Assembly (NCBI GenBank): GCA_030152105.1
Contig: JASLIH010000118.1
Span: 1-23,454, forward strand
Length of the DNA: 23,454 bases
Reading direction: 5' to 3'
Source: Actinomycetes bacterium
GTDB lineage: Bacteria; Actinomycetota; CALGFH01
In this document: positions 1 to 6,877 of the stretch, one piece after another
Position numbering within the stretch: the stretch's first letter is position 1
Layout: the number at the start of each line of letters is the position of its first letter
Notes under the pieces: model-generated
Database searches by the model: none
Told to the model about the DNA's origin: nothing
What the model saw: only the letters and a program-made list of their open reading frames with translations
Made by a program: the position numbers and the translations under genes

Positions 1-264
1 GTTCCCCCGGGACGACCATCATGAGTCCATCGAGTCGTCGAGGCTTGTTCATGCCCAGCATCTCTCCATCAAGGGTCGTCGGAGGACTTGAATCCCACGC
101 AGGTACAGGGCACGGTTCTTAGCTCACCCGTCCCCACCCCCGTGTACTGATCCAGAGCCTCCCCGATGGGATGCCGTGGTTCGTACGCGTGTCCTTCCGC
201 CTCCGCTGAGCGGGTGCTGCGATGAACGAGGCCGGCTGGCACCGGCCCCGGAGCTGGAGGGCTG

Positions 265-675
265 TCAGGCGGCGTCGGCCATCGCCGGCGCGACCAGGGC
301 CGGGCGGCGCTGGACGGTGCGGGCCAGCAGGAGCCGGGCGCCGCGGACCTGGGCCCGCTCGCGCAGCCGCCAGCTGCCGTCGTCCCAGCGGGCCAGGCCC
401 TCGCGCTCGAGGCGGCGGGCGGCCACGGCGGCGTGCTTGCAGGGGACGGGCAGCGAGCTGCGGTACTCGCCGGAACGGCAGGTGCAGCCGAACCGGAGCA
501 CGCCGTCGTCGATGCCCCGGATGGACACACGGTAGCTGCCGGGATGCGACTCGGCCTTCACCAGGATCGACCCGTCGGGCAGGACCCGGGCGTTGTGCCC
601 CTCCTCGACCGCACGAATTTCGGCAGCGAGGCCGTACAGGCGGTGCCGTTGAATGGTGTCGAGCATTTCTTCCAT
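265..675 (-). CDS. Small SWIM zinc-finger domain protein
   Basis: A 136-residue protein. It has the SWIM-type metal site CxC-x12-CxH: Cys64, Cys66, Cys79 and His81, inside a region reading FGCTCRSGEY...PVPCKHAA. SWIM domains bind zinc and are usually found in DNA-binding or ubiquitin-ligase-like proteins and SWI/SNF-associated proteins. Here the domain stands almost alone, with a basic C-terminal tail (SWRLRERAQVRGARLLLART), so nucleic-acid or protein binding is only an inference. I start at ATG 675 rather than an upstream ATG at 711, because a good promoter (-35 TTGCGA, 18-bp spacer, -10 TATACT) ends six bases before it, which implies a leaderless mRNA. The DUF6766-like gene upstream on the same strand is 185 bases away, so this is probably a separate transcription unit. 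No partner gene is evident. Confidence 0.75.
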   Translation of the reverse strand: MEEMLDTIQRHRLYGLAAEIRAVEEGHNARVLPDGSILVKAESHPGSYRVSIRGIDDGVLRFGCTCRSGEYRSSLPVPCKHAAVAARRLEREGLARWDDGSWRLRERAQVRGARLLLARTVQRRPALVAPAMADAA

Positions 676-681
676 GTGCCC

Positions 682-711
682 AGTATAGGCCAAACGTGGC
701 ACAATTCGCAA
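682..711 (-). promoter_or_regulatory. Promoter of the SWIM gene, leaderless type
   Basis: On the minus strand TTGCGA (706-711) is followed by an 18-bp spacer and TATACT (682-687). These match the -35 consensus at 4 of 6 and the -10 consensus at 5 of 6. Six bases separate the -10 from ATG 675, so transcription would begin at or next to the start codon. No Shine-Dalgarno precedes that ATG, which fits a leaderless message. Confidence 0.6.
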
Positions 712-860
712 CGAACTCCCAGGTCAGGGGCTATACCGTGCGGCAGGCTCCGCGGCCGGCGAGTCGCCCCTGCCGGGAATTCAGCAGCGGATCCGGCGAT
801 GGGTCAAGCCATCTCGAGCGGCAAAACTCCGGCGGCCGGTTCCTCGCCGCGAGCCGCTAG

Positions 861-1523
861 CTAGCCGCTGCCCGTCTGGGCGTGGGGGGCGGCGACGGGC
901 TTGGACTCGGGGGAGCCGCGCTGGCGGAGGAAGATGCCCAGGACGGTGAGGGCGGCGACAGCCAGGAACTCGCTCTGCCAGTTCTGCATGGACTGGAACC
1001 AGAACGCCGAGCCGGTGACGAAGCTCCACAGCGACACCGGGGCGGCGCCGTGCGCCAGCTGCTGCTGGTTGAACTCGGCGTGGCCGCCGAGGGCGTGGAG
1101 GACGAAGGAGAGCAGGAACAGGGAGAACAGGGCGATCGAGAGCGAGTGCTCGTACAGCGTCAGGACCAGCCCGCCGCGCTTGACCGGGCCGGGCGCGTCC
1201 TCGGCGTCCCGCCGGTCACGGGGGTCGGCGTCGACCTCGTCGCCCTCGGGCTCCTTGGACTCCGGCGACCCCTTCTGGAGCAGCAGGGCGGTCAGCACCA
1301 CGTACGCGCCCATCTGGAGGAACTCGCTCTCCCAGTTCTCGAAGGTCGCCTCAACGAACGCCCCGCTGGTCAGGTACTCGCCAAAGGACTCGGGCGGCTG
1401 CCGGTGCTGCTCGTTCTCGCTGTTGGTGGTCTTGTAGCCGGCGATGCTCTGGAGGACCAGGAAGACCAGGAACAGCGCGAACATGGTGATCGAGAGCCCG
1501 TTGTCACGGAGCACACGGCGCAT
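861..1523 (-). CDS. DUF6766-like membrane protein with internal duplication
   Basis: A 220-residue membrane protein of unknown function, which I recognise as resembling the DUF6766 family. It has two homologous halves (about 6-92 and 122-209). Each half runs as a basic/acidic lead (RDNGLSIT, YEHSLSIA), a hydrophobic helix, a soluble loop, the motif NWxSEFL (63-69 and 181-187), a second hydrophobic helix, then QKGSPESK (83-90) or QRGSPESK (201-208). That gives about four membrane segments, joined by a charged linker rich in Asp, Glu and Arg (90-118). The start is ATG 1523, because GGAGGGA lies a few bases upstream; an in-frame ATG at 1568 lacks this. The gene diverges from the exported dioxygenase-like gene at 1670. 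No catalytic residues are visible and its function is unknown. Confidence 0.82.
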   Translation of the reverse strand: MRRVLRDNGLSITMFALFLVFLVLQSIAGYKTTNSENEQHRQPPESFGEYLTSGAFVEATFENWESEFLQMGAYVVLTALLLQKGSPESKEPEGDEVDADPRDRRDAEDAPGPVKRGGLVLTLYEHSLSIALFSLFLLSFVLHALGGHAEFNQQQLAHGAAPVSLWSFVTGSAFWFQSMQNWQSEFLAVAALTVLGIFLRQRGSPESKPVAAPHAQTGSG

Positions 1524-1576
1524 GAGGTCCCTCCGGTCGGGAGCCGACAAAGCCAACGCATACTGCATGACCCCCA

Positions 1577-1598
1577 GGAAGCTCCCAGGAAACCTCCA
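1577..1598. repeat. Tandem 11-bp imperfect repeat in a divergent intergenic region
   Basis: Two adjacent 11-base units, GGAAGCTCCCA (1577-1587) and GGAAACCTCCA (1588-1598), agree at 8 of 11 positions. In a second register CCCAGGAA occurs exactly at 1573-1580 and 1584-1591. They lie between the divergent starts at 1523 and 1670. One-helical-turn spacing suits an activator operator, but I see no convincing -10 box next to them. Confidence 0.35.
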
Positions 1599-1669
1599 GC
1601 CGCGGGCAAGGCCGGCTTGGCATCATGCCTGGACCTGGACGCCGACCCCTACCGCTGACGGAGCTGACC

Positions 1670-2566
1670 ATGACCACACGACACCAACGGCCCTCGGACG
1701 GCGCCCGGCGCTGGGTGGACGAGCATGGCCGGGAGATCGAGGAGTCCGACCGCGGGCTCGTCTATGACCTGCAGACCCTGGTCGACCGGCGCAAGGTCCT
1801 GGGCCTGTTCGGCGGGCTCAGCGCGGCCGCGCTGCTGGCCGCGTGCGGCGGGTCGGACAGCGGCGGCTCGGCCTCGGGCGCGACCGCCGCCCCGGGCACG
1901 ACCTCGTCGGAGGAGACCGGCTCGTCCTCGGCGAGCGGCGACCTCACCGAGGTGCCCGAGGAGACCGCCGGCCCCTTCCCCGGTGACGGCTCGAACGGCC
2001 CCAACGTGCTGGACGACTCGGGCATCGTCCGCAGCGACATCCGCTCCAGCTTCGGCTCCTCGACGACCACCGCCGAGGGGGTGCCGCTGACCGTCAAGCT
2101 GACCGTGCGGGACGCGGCCACCGGCGACGCCGCCAAGGGGTCCGGGGTCTACCTGTGGCACTGCGACCGTGACGGCAACTACTCGCTCTACAGCCAGGCC
2201 GCGGCCAGCGAGAACTACCTTCGCGGGGCCCAGGAGACCGACGCCGGCGGGACCGTCAGCTTCCAGTCGATCTTCCCGGCCTGCTACTCGGGCCGCTGGC
2301 CCCACATCCACTTCGAGGTCTACGCCAGCCTGTCCGACGCCACCTCCTCCGGGCCGGTCGTCAAGACCTCCCAGATCGCCCTTCCCAAGGAGGCCTGCGA
2401 GGCCGTCTACGCCACCTCCGGCTACGAGCAGAGCGTCTCCAACCTGTCCCAGGTCAGCCTGACCAGCGACAACGTCTTCAGCGACGACGGCGGCATCCAC
2501 CAGATCGCCACCATGTCCGGGGACGCCGCCGGCGGCTACACGGCCGCCCTCACCATCGGCGTCTGA
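1670..2566 (+). CDS. Exported intradiol ring-cleavage dioxygenase-like lipoprotein
   Basis: A 298-residue protein. The N-terminus has a twin-arginine signal (Arg40-Arg41 in DRRKVLGLF), a hydrophobic stretch and a lipobox LAAC with Cys59, followed by a Gly/Ser/Thr-rich linker (60-92). The mature part (about 95-298) has the protocatechuate/catechol intradiol dioxygenase fold. Likely non-haem iron ligands are Tyr171 (in HCDRDGNYSLYS), Tyr206 (CYSGRWPHIHFEVY), His212 and His214, so the 2-Tyr/2-His set looks complete. Intradiol enzymes cleave catechol-type rings between the hydroxyls; this one would act outside the membrane, possibly on phenolics from plant or humic matter, but the substrate is unknown. 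ATG 1670 is preceded by GGAG at six bases; an in-frame ATG at 1625 has no such site. No aromatic-pathway genes flank it. Export through Tat fits a metalloenzyme loaded in the cytoplasm. Confidence 0.85.
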   Translation: MTTRHQRPSDGARRWVDEHGREIEESDRGLVYDLQTLVDRRKVLGLFGGLSAAALLAACGGSDSGGSASGATAAPGTTSSEETGSSSASGDLTEVPEETAGPFPGDGSNGPNVLDDSGIVRSDIRSSFGSSTTTAEGVPLTVKLTVRDAATGDAAKGSGVYLWHCDRDGNYSLYSQAAASENYLRGAQETDAGGTVSFQSIFPACYSGRWPHIHFEVYASLSDATSSGPVVKTSQIALPKEACEAVYATSGYEQSVSNLSQVSLTSDNVFSDDGGIHQIATMSGDAAGGYTAALTIGV

Positions 2567-2585
2567 CCGGGGCGGGCCGGCAGGG

Positions 2586-3560
2586 CTAGAGGGTGAGGGT
2601 GACCCAGGCGGGGTCGTGGTCGCTGCCGTCGCCGCCGTGGCGGGTGCGGCGGTCGATGAAGGCGCCGGTCTGGCGGGCGGCCAGAGCCGGGCTGAGCCAG
2701 ATCTGGTCGAACAGCTCGTAGCGCGCCGGCTGGCCGGCCTCCTTGAAGCGATGGGTCCAGGCCCCCGAGGCCGGCGGGGGCGGGACGTCGGCCTTGGGCG
2801 GGCGGGTCTCGGCCGGCTGGGCGAGGCCGTTGACCAGCCCAAGCTGCTCGGAGGCGGTGATGGCGGCCAGGGGCGGGGCGTCGGGCGAGTCGTTCAGGTC
2901 GCCGAGGACCAGAAAGCGGCTGTCGGGGCGGGTGCGGGCGGCCACGATCCGCTCGACCGTCTCGGCCTGCCGCCGGCGGCGGGTGTCGTTGGCCTCCTTG
3001 CCGGCCACCGGGTCCTGGTCGAAGGGGACGAACTGGCTCTTGAGGTGGTTGTTGAACACCGTCAGCAGCCGCGAGCCGTTCGTCGGGTGGAGGATGTCGA
3101 CCTCCAGCAGGTCGCGGCTGAACACCGCCTCGGCCGGCTGCTCGCGGTGGACGGCGTGCTGGTGGGAGGCGACCGCCCCCAGCGGCAGCCGGGACAGCAC
3201 GGCCAGGTCGATCAGCCGGGGGTCGTTGCCCTCGACCAGGACCAGGTACCGGTAGCTGCCGCCCAGGTGCTGGGCGGCGAAGAACCGCAGGGTGTCGATG
3301 TCCTCGACCTCCTGGGCACACAGCACGTCCAGGTCCATGGCGGTGATCCGGGCGGCGATGGTGTCCTGGTCGGCCGGGTTCTTGCCGTGGACCAGGCGGC
3401 CCTGGTAGGTCCGCAGCCGGAACCGCTCGGGGTCGTTGAAGGTGTAGGTGGCGGTCAGGCCGCTTTCGGGGTCGTCCTCGACGATGGCGTCGACCTGGGC
3501 CTCGAAGTTGAACCGCGAGAACAGGTTGTTGAGGTTGAAGGTGCCGACGCCCACGTCCAT
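2586..3560 (-). CDS. Endonuclease/exonuclease/phosphatase-fold hydrolase
   Basis: A 324-residue protein with the full set of EEP (DNase I-like) motifs in order: FNLNNLF (8-14), the metal-binding Glu in AQEVED (Glu84), NNHLKS (Asn171, His172), GDLND (Asp221, Asn223), FDQIWLS (Asp285) and GSDHDP (Asp314, His315). The family cleaves phosphodiester or phosphomonoester bonds in DNA, RNA, phospholipids or inositol phosphates using Mg2+. The motif set supports a working enzyme but not a substrate. There is no signal peptide, so it is probably cytoplasmic. ATG 3560 is chosen because the domain begins there and because TATCCT lies exactly six bases upstream with no Shine-Dalgarno, suggesting a leaderless message. 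The gene diverges from the amidohydrolase and converges on the dioxygenase gene with a gap of 19 bases. Confidence 0.87.
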   Translation of the reverse strand: MDVGVGTFNLNNLFSRFNFEAQVDAIVEDDPESGLTATYTFNDPERFRLRTYQGRLVHGKNPADQDTIAARITAMDLDVLCAQEVEDIDTLRFFAAQHLGGSYRYLVLVEGNDPRLIDLAVLSRLPLGAVASHQHAVHREQPAEAVFSRDLLEVDILHPTNGSRLLTVFNNHLKSQFVPFDQDPVAGKEANDTRRRRQAETVERIVAARTRPDSRFLVLGDLNDSPDAPPLAAITASEQLGLVNGLAQPAETRPPKADVPPPPASGAWTHRFKEAGQPARYELFDQIWLSPALAARQTGAFIDRRTRHGGDGSDHDPAWVTLTL

Positions 3561-3566
3561 GCGAGC

Positions 3567-3576
3567 AGGATAGCCT
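3567..3576. promoter_or_regulatory. Overlapping divergent -10 boxes
   Basis: The ten bases AGGATAGCCT read TATCCT on the minus strand (3567-3572) and TAGCCT on the plus strand (3571-3576), sharing the central TA. The minus-strand box lies six bases from ATG 3560. The plus-strand box would start transcription near 3583, ahead of a GGAGGG at 3600-3605. Neither direction has a strong -35. Confidence 0.4.
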
Positions 3577-3630
3577 GCACGCGACGCCGGGACAGGATCG
3601 GAGGGATGGCCGCTGGACACCGGGCGGATC

Positions 3631-4851
3631 GTGCTGGGCAACGCCGCCGTGCTCGACCCCGACGCCGGGTCGCTGACCGAGGGCCAGGCGGTGGTGGTGG
3701 AGGACGGCCGGGTCGTGGAGGTCGCCTCGGCGTCGTCGGTCAGGGCCGGGGACGCGACCTTGCTCGACGTGGGCGGCCGGACGGTCATGCCGGGGCTGAT
3801 CGACGCCCACGTGCACGTCTATGCGGCCACCGCCGACCTGGGGGCGCTGGAGGAGTGGGCGCCGTCGTACCTGACGGCCAGGGCGGCCGGGATCCTGCGG
3901 GGGATGCTGGACCGGGGGTTCACGACCGTCCGCGACGTGGCCGGGGCCGACTACGGGATCGCGGCCGCGGTCTCGGAGGGGCTGCTGGCCGGGCCCCGGG
4001 TGATCTTCGGGGGCAGGGCACTGTCCCAGACCGGCGGGCACGGCGACTCGCGCGGGCCGGGCCGCGCCCTGCTCGACCAGCACCCCTGCGCCCCGGCCCT
4101 CACCGTGGTCGCCGACGGCGTCGCCGAGGTGCGCCGGGCGGCAAGGGAGCAGCTGCGCCGGGGCGCGCACCACGTCAAGGTGATGCTCTCGGGCGGGATC
4201 GCCTCCCCCACCGACCGGATCGACTCGACCCAGTACTCGATGGAGGAGCTGCGGGCGGTCGTCGAGGAGGCGCGGGCGGCCAACCGGTACGTCACCGGGC
4301 ACGCCTACACCGCCGCCGCGGTCAACCGGGGGCTGGAGGCCGGGGTCGGCTGCATCGAGCACGGCAACCTGATGGACGGGTCGTCCGTCGAGCTGTTCCG
4401 GCGGACCGGGGCGTTCTACGTGCCCACCCTGGCCACCTACGCCGCCCTGGCCGACGAGGGCCTGGAGCACGGCATGCCGGCCGCCCAGCACGCCAAGGTG
4501 TTCGAGGTGCTGGACGCCGGGCTGGGGGCGCTGGAGCTGGCCTCCCGGGCCGGGCTGCCGATCGTCTACGGGACCGACCTGCTCGGCGGCATGCACCGCC
4601 GCCAGCTCACCGAGCTGACCATCCGGTCAGAGGTCCAGCCGGCCGCCGACGTCCTGCGCTCGGCGACCACGGTGGCGGCCCGCCTGCTCGGCCTCCAGGG
4701 CCAGGTCGGCGTCGTCGCCCCCGGGGCGCTGGCCGACCTGCTGGTGGTCGACGGGAACCCGCTGGAGCGCATCGGCCTGCTCACCGACCCGGCCCGCAAC
4801 CTCCGCCTGGTCATGGCGGCCGGCCGGATCCACCGCAACGACCTGGACTGA
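3631..4851 (+). CDS. Metal-dependent amidohydrolase (imidazolonepropionase/prolidase-like)
   Basis: A 406-residue amidohydrolase-superfamily protein with a complete binuclear metal site: His60 and His62 (in PGLIDAHVHVY), Lys183 as the probable carboxylated bridging lysine (HHVKVMLSGG), His224 (TGHAYT), His244 (CIEHGN) and Asp316 (YGTDLLGG). The C-terminal strand region (LADLLVVDGNPLE) is typical of the beta-sandwich of this family. Members hydrolyse amide or cyclic-imide bonds, including dipeptides with proline or arginine and organophosphates; the substrate here is not predictable. The GTG at 3631 is the first standard start in frame, but the only good Shine-Dalgarno (GGAGGG, 3600-3605) points to a CTG at 3613, which would add six residues. 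The gene converges on the alkyltransferase-like gene with a seven-base gap. Confidence 0.87.
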   Translation: MLGNAAVLDPDAGSLTEGQAVVVEDGRVVEVASASSVRAGDATLLDVGGRTVMPGLIDAHVHVYAATADLGALEEWAPSYLTARAAGILRGMLDRGFTTVRDVAGADYGIAAAVSEGLLAGPRVIFGGRALSQTGGHGDSRGPGRALLDQHPCAPALTVVADGVAEVRRAAREQLRRGAHHVKVMLSGGIASPTDRIDSTQYSMEELRAVVEEARAANRYVTGHAYTAAAVNRGLEAGVGCIEHGNLMDGSSVELFRRTGAFYVPTLATYAALADEGLEHGMPAAQHAKVFEVLDAGLGALELASRAGLPIVYGTDLLGGMHRRQLTELTIRSEVQPAADVLRSATTVAARLLGLQGQVGVVAPGALADLLVVDGNPLERIGLLTDPARNLRLVMAAGRIHRNDLD

Positions 4852-4858
4852 GCGGGGC

Positions 4859-5197
4859 TCAGTCGAACAGCGACGGCTGGGCGTCCTGGCCGCGACCCGA
4901 GGCCGCCCAGCGGGCGAGGTGGAGGTCGACGGCGGCCCCGGAGGGAGCGAGCGGGGTGCCCTCGGCCCGGAGCAGGCCGAGCTGGCGGTCGAGCAGGTGA
5001 GGCGGGGGTGTGCCGTCGGCGCGCAGGACCCGCCACCAGGGGACGTCGTCGCCGTCGCCGTGGCGCAGCAGGACCTGGCCGACGTCGCGGGCGGTGGCCT
5101 CGACCTCGGCCAGGGCGGCGACGTCGCCGTAGGTCAGGACCCGGCCCGAGGGGATGCGCCTGACCACAGCCAGCACCTCGGCGGCCAGGTGGTCCAC
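4859..5197 (-). CDS. Alkyltransferase-like protein (MGMT family, no active Cys)
   Basis: A 112-residue protein with the MGMT C-terminal DNA-binding fold: IPSGRVLTYGDVAALA (15-30), the site loop VPWWRVLRADG (52-62) and LLDRQLGLLRAEG (68-80). In O6-alkylguanine transferases this loop carries the acceptor Cys (PCHRV). Here Trp stands at that place and the protein has no Cys at all, so it cannot accept an alkyl group. Alkyltransferase-like proteins bind O6-alkylguanine and hand the lesion to nucleotide excision repair; that role is inferred from the family. GTG 5197 shares a base with the stop of the HhH-GPD gene (TAGTG), showing translational coupling. The tail ends QPSLFD, and this hydrophobic C-terminus could be a docking peptide. 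Confidence 0.87.
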   Translation of the reverse strand: MDHLAAEVLAVVRRIPSGRVLTYGDVAALAEVEATARDVGQVLLRHGDGDDVPWWRVLRADGTPPPHLLDRQLGLLRAEGTPLAPSGAAVDLHLARWAASGRGQDAQPSLFD

Positions 5198-5781
5198 TAG
5201 CCGCCGCCCTTGGCGGCCTTCTTGGCCGCCTGCTTGAAGGCGCGCACCTCGGCCAGGGTGTCGGGGTCGGTGACGTCGGCGGCGGACCGGCGCGACCCGT
5301 CCTCGCCGTAGGGGCCGGCCACCTCCCGCCAGCCGTCGGGCTGGACGCCGAGCTGCTTGCCGAGCAGGGCGACGAAGATCCGCGCCTTCTGCTCGCCGAA
5401 GCCGGGCAGCGCCCGCAGCCGGGCCAGCAGCTCCTTGCCGGTGGCGGCGGTCCGCCAGATGGCGGCGGCGTCCCCGCCGTACTGGTCGACCACGACGCGG
5501 CAGAGCGCCTGGACCCGCACGGCCATCGACGCCGGGTAGCGGTGCAGGGCCGGCGGGCCGGCCATCAGCTTGACGAACGCGTCCGGGTCCCAGTCGGCCA
5601 GCTCGGCCGCGTCCAGCGACGTCCGCTCCATCCGCTGGGCCAGCCGCCAGGGCGCCCGGAACGCCCACTCGAGCGGGAACTGCTGGTCCAGCAGCATGCC
5701 CATCACCAGGGCCAGCGGCTCCCGGGCGAGCAGCGCGTCGGCGTCGGGGTCCTGGGCCAGCCGCAGGGTCGGTGGTTCCAT
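5197..5781 (-). CDS. HhH-GPD-type base-excision repair protein
   Basis: A 194-residue protein with the opening MLLDQQFPLEWAF (29-41), as in small actinobacterial HhH-GPD proteins, and a helix-hairpin-helix at about 125-145 whose core reads LPGFGEQKARIFVALLG. The family includes DNA glycosylases that remove damaged bases, but I cannot point to the catalytic Asp or Lys with certainty and there is no C-terminal Cys cluster for an iron-sulfur centre. The C-terminus is Lys/Ala-rich (KQAAKKAAKGGG). ATG 5781 lies nine bases after the acyltransferase stop. The bases before it are CCTCCTCCT, the opposite of a ribosome-binding site, while TAGCCT ends six bases upstream, so a leaderless start is likely. 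It overlaps the alkyltransferase-like gene by one base, so both probably serve alkylation-damage repair. Confidence 0.8.
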   Translation of the reverse strand: MEPPTLRLAQDPDADALLAREPLALVMGMLLDQQFPLEWAFRAPWRLAQRMERTSLDAAELADWDPDAFVKLMAGPPALHRYPASMAVRVQALCRVVVDQYGGDAAAIWRTAATGKELLARLRALPGFGEQKARIFVALLGKQLGVQPDGWREVAGPYGEDGSRRSAADVTDPDTLAEVRAFKQAAKKAAKGGG

Positions 5782-5787
5782 AGGAGG

Positions 5788-5793
5788 AGGCTA
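5788..5793 (-). promoter_or_regulatory. Possible -10 box for leaderless HhH-GPD mRNA
   Basis: TAGCCT on the minus strand begins with the stop codon TAG of the upstream acyltransferase gene and lies exactly six bases before ATG 5781. The spacing equals that at ATG 675 and ATG 3560. No -35 is visible, and read-through from the upstream genes is also possible. Confidence 0.4.
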
Positions 5794-6873
5794 CCGTAGC
5801 TCGCCTGGCGCCGGCTGGACGGCCACGCCGACCTGGCGGTCCTGGCGGGGCAGGGCGGTGGGGCGGTGGTCGCGGATCCAGAGGTCGATGGTCTCCCACC
5901 ACGAGTACAGCCAGTCGACCTGGGCCTCGCGCTCCTCGGGGACCTCGGCGGCGGGCACGCGCCACCAGCGGGCCTTGAGGACCTGCTCCATGGGCAGGGC
6001 CCGCCAGACGTCGCCGACGGTGACGACGTGCTCAAGACCGGTGTGGGCGACGAAGATCACGTCGGCGGCCGGGGCGGCCTCGATCGCGGCCAGGGCACCG
6101 CCCGGCTTGGGCGGGAGCAGGTGCTCCATGGCCCTGGCCCTGGCCGCCTCCTTGGCCAGACGCCGCTCCTCCAGCAGCCGGATGGCCCTGACCCGGCGCC
6201 TCGGGGTGAAGTTGCCGCCCTCGGGGAAGATCACCAGGGCCCCGGTCGGGCCGAGGCCGACCGCCAGCCGCTCGATCTCCCTGATGACCCGGTCGCCGGC
6301 ACCCCGCCGGGCCGGCACGAAGGCGTTGGGCAGGCGGTTGATGACCACGTCGAGGCTGGGGTCGAACTGCAGGGCGGCCTTCATCACGATGCGGGGCTTG
6401 CGCTGGTAGCGGCTGAGCAGGTGGTGGACGAGCAGGAACGAGTCGCCCGGGCCGGCGTGGCGGCTGAGCACGATCACCGGGCGGGTCAGGCGGGCCCTGG
6501 CCTCCTCGGGGGTCAGCTCCGGCTCCTCGATCTCGATGCGCAGCCGGAACGTGCGCGACGCCACCCGGAACACCACCGCCAGCCACCAGCGCATCAGTGC
6601 GTAGTGGCGCTCCAGGTAGGGCTCGGAGCTCAGCCGGCCGCCGAAGCCGCTGGCCACCCAGAGGGCCAGGCAGGCGAACAGGGCCACCGACTCCATGGCC
6701 AGCCAGACCAGCGCGAACCAGAGCAGCCGCAGGGCCCGCCAGCGGCCGGGCAGCAGCGGCGAGGCGGCCGCGGCCAGGATCACCAGCCCGGGCAGCAGCA
6801 CCAGCAGGCCGACGGTGACCACCAGCACCAGCGGCGCCAGCACGAGGCGGCGGACGAGCTTCGGTGGCAGCAC
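5791..6873 (-). CDS. Membrane-bound PlsC-like acyltransferase
   Basis: A 360-residue protein. Two hydrophobic segments (about 10-36 and 50-75) anchor the N-terminus. The acyltransferase domain follows, with the HX4D catalytic motif as HAGPGD (His139, Asp144), a block around RIVMKAALQFDPSLD (161-175) and FPEGGNFTPRRR (216-227) in place of the usual FPEGTR phosphate-binding motif. The family moves acyl chains to lysophosphatidic acid or other lysolipids at the cytoplasmic membrane face. At 360 residues it is longer than ordinary PlsC (about 240), resembling the long actinobacterial type with a C-terminal extension (from about 290). GTG 6873 lies four bases after the patatin stop, so translation is probably coupled. 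Pairing with a lipase suggests phospholipid deacylation and reacylation, which is inference. Confidence 0.85.
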   Translation of the reverse strand: MLPPKLVRRLVLAPLVLVVTVGLLVLLPGLVILAAAASPLLPGRWRALRLLWFALVWLAMESVALFACLALWVASGFGGRLSSEPYLERHYALMRWWLAVVFRVASRTFRLRIEIEEPELTPEEARARLTRPVIVLSRHAGPGDSFLLVHHLLSRYQRKPRIVMKAALQFDPSLDVVINRLPNAFVPARRGAGDRVIREIERLAVGLGPTGALVIFPEGGNFTPRRRVRAIRLLEERRLAKEAARARAMEHLLPPKPGGALAAIEAAPAADVIFVAHTGLEHVVTVGDVWRALPMEQVLKARWWRVPAAEVPEEREAQVDWLYSWWETIDLWIRDHRPTALPRQDRQVGVAVQPAPGELR

Positions 6874-6877
6874 CCGC

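Noticed and set aside
1..63. Short open frame running off the left edge on the minus strand (starting MLGMNKPRRLDG)
   Set aside because: Only about 20 codons are visible, codon use differs from the neighbours and no family can be seen; it may be the start of a gene but cannot be supported.
11..80. Inverted repeat GACGACC (11-17) and GGTCGTC (74-80)
   Set aside because: Seven bases at 56-base separation in GC-rich DNA is within chance, with no transposase or target duplication.
83..98. tRNA T-arm-like string on the minus strand (GATTCAAGTCC)
   Set aside because: The stem flanks do not pair and no acceptor or anticodon arm is found at the right distance.
822..840. Possible terminator hairpin (CCGG-CCG-CCGG then AGTTTTG on the minus strand) after the DUF6766-like gene
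   Set aside because: Four-base stem and only four T; too weak to call.
2536..4596. A 686-codon minus-strand open frame and a long plus-strand frame over the hydrolase and amidohydrolase
   Set aside because: Low-complexity composition and overlap with two genes that have full catalytic motif sets; shadows of high GC.
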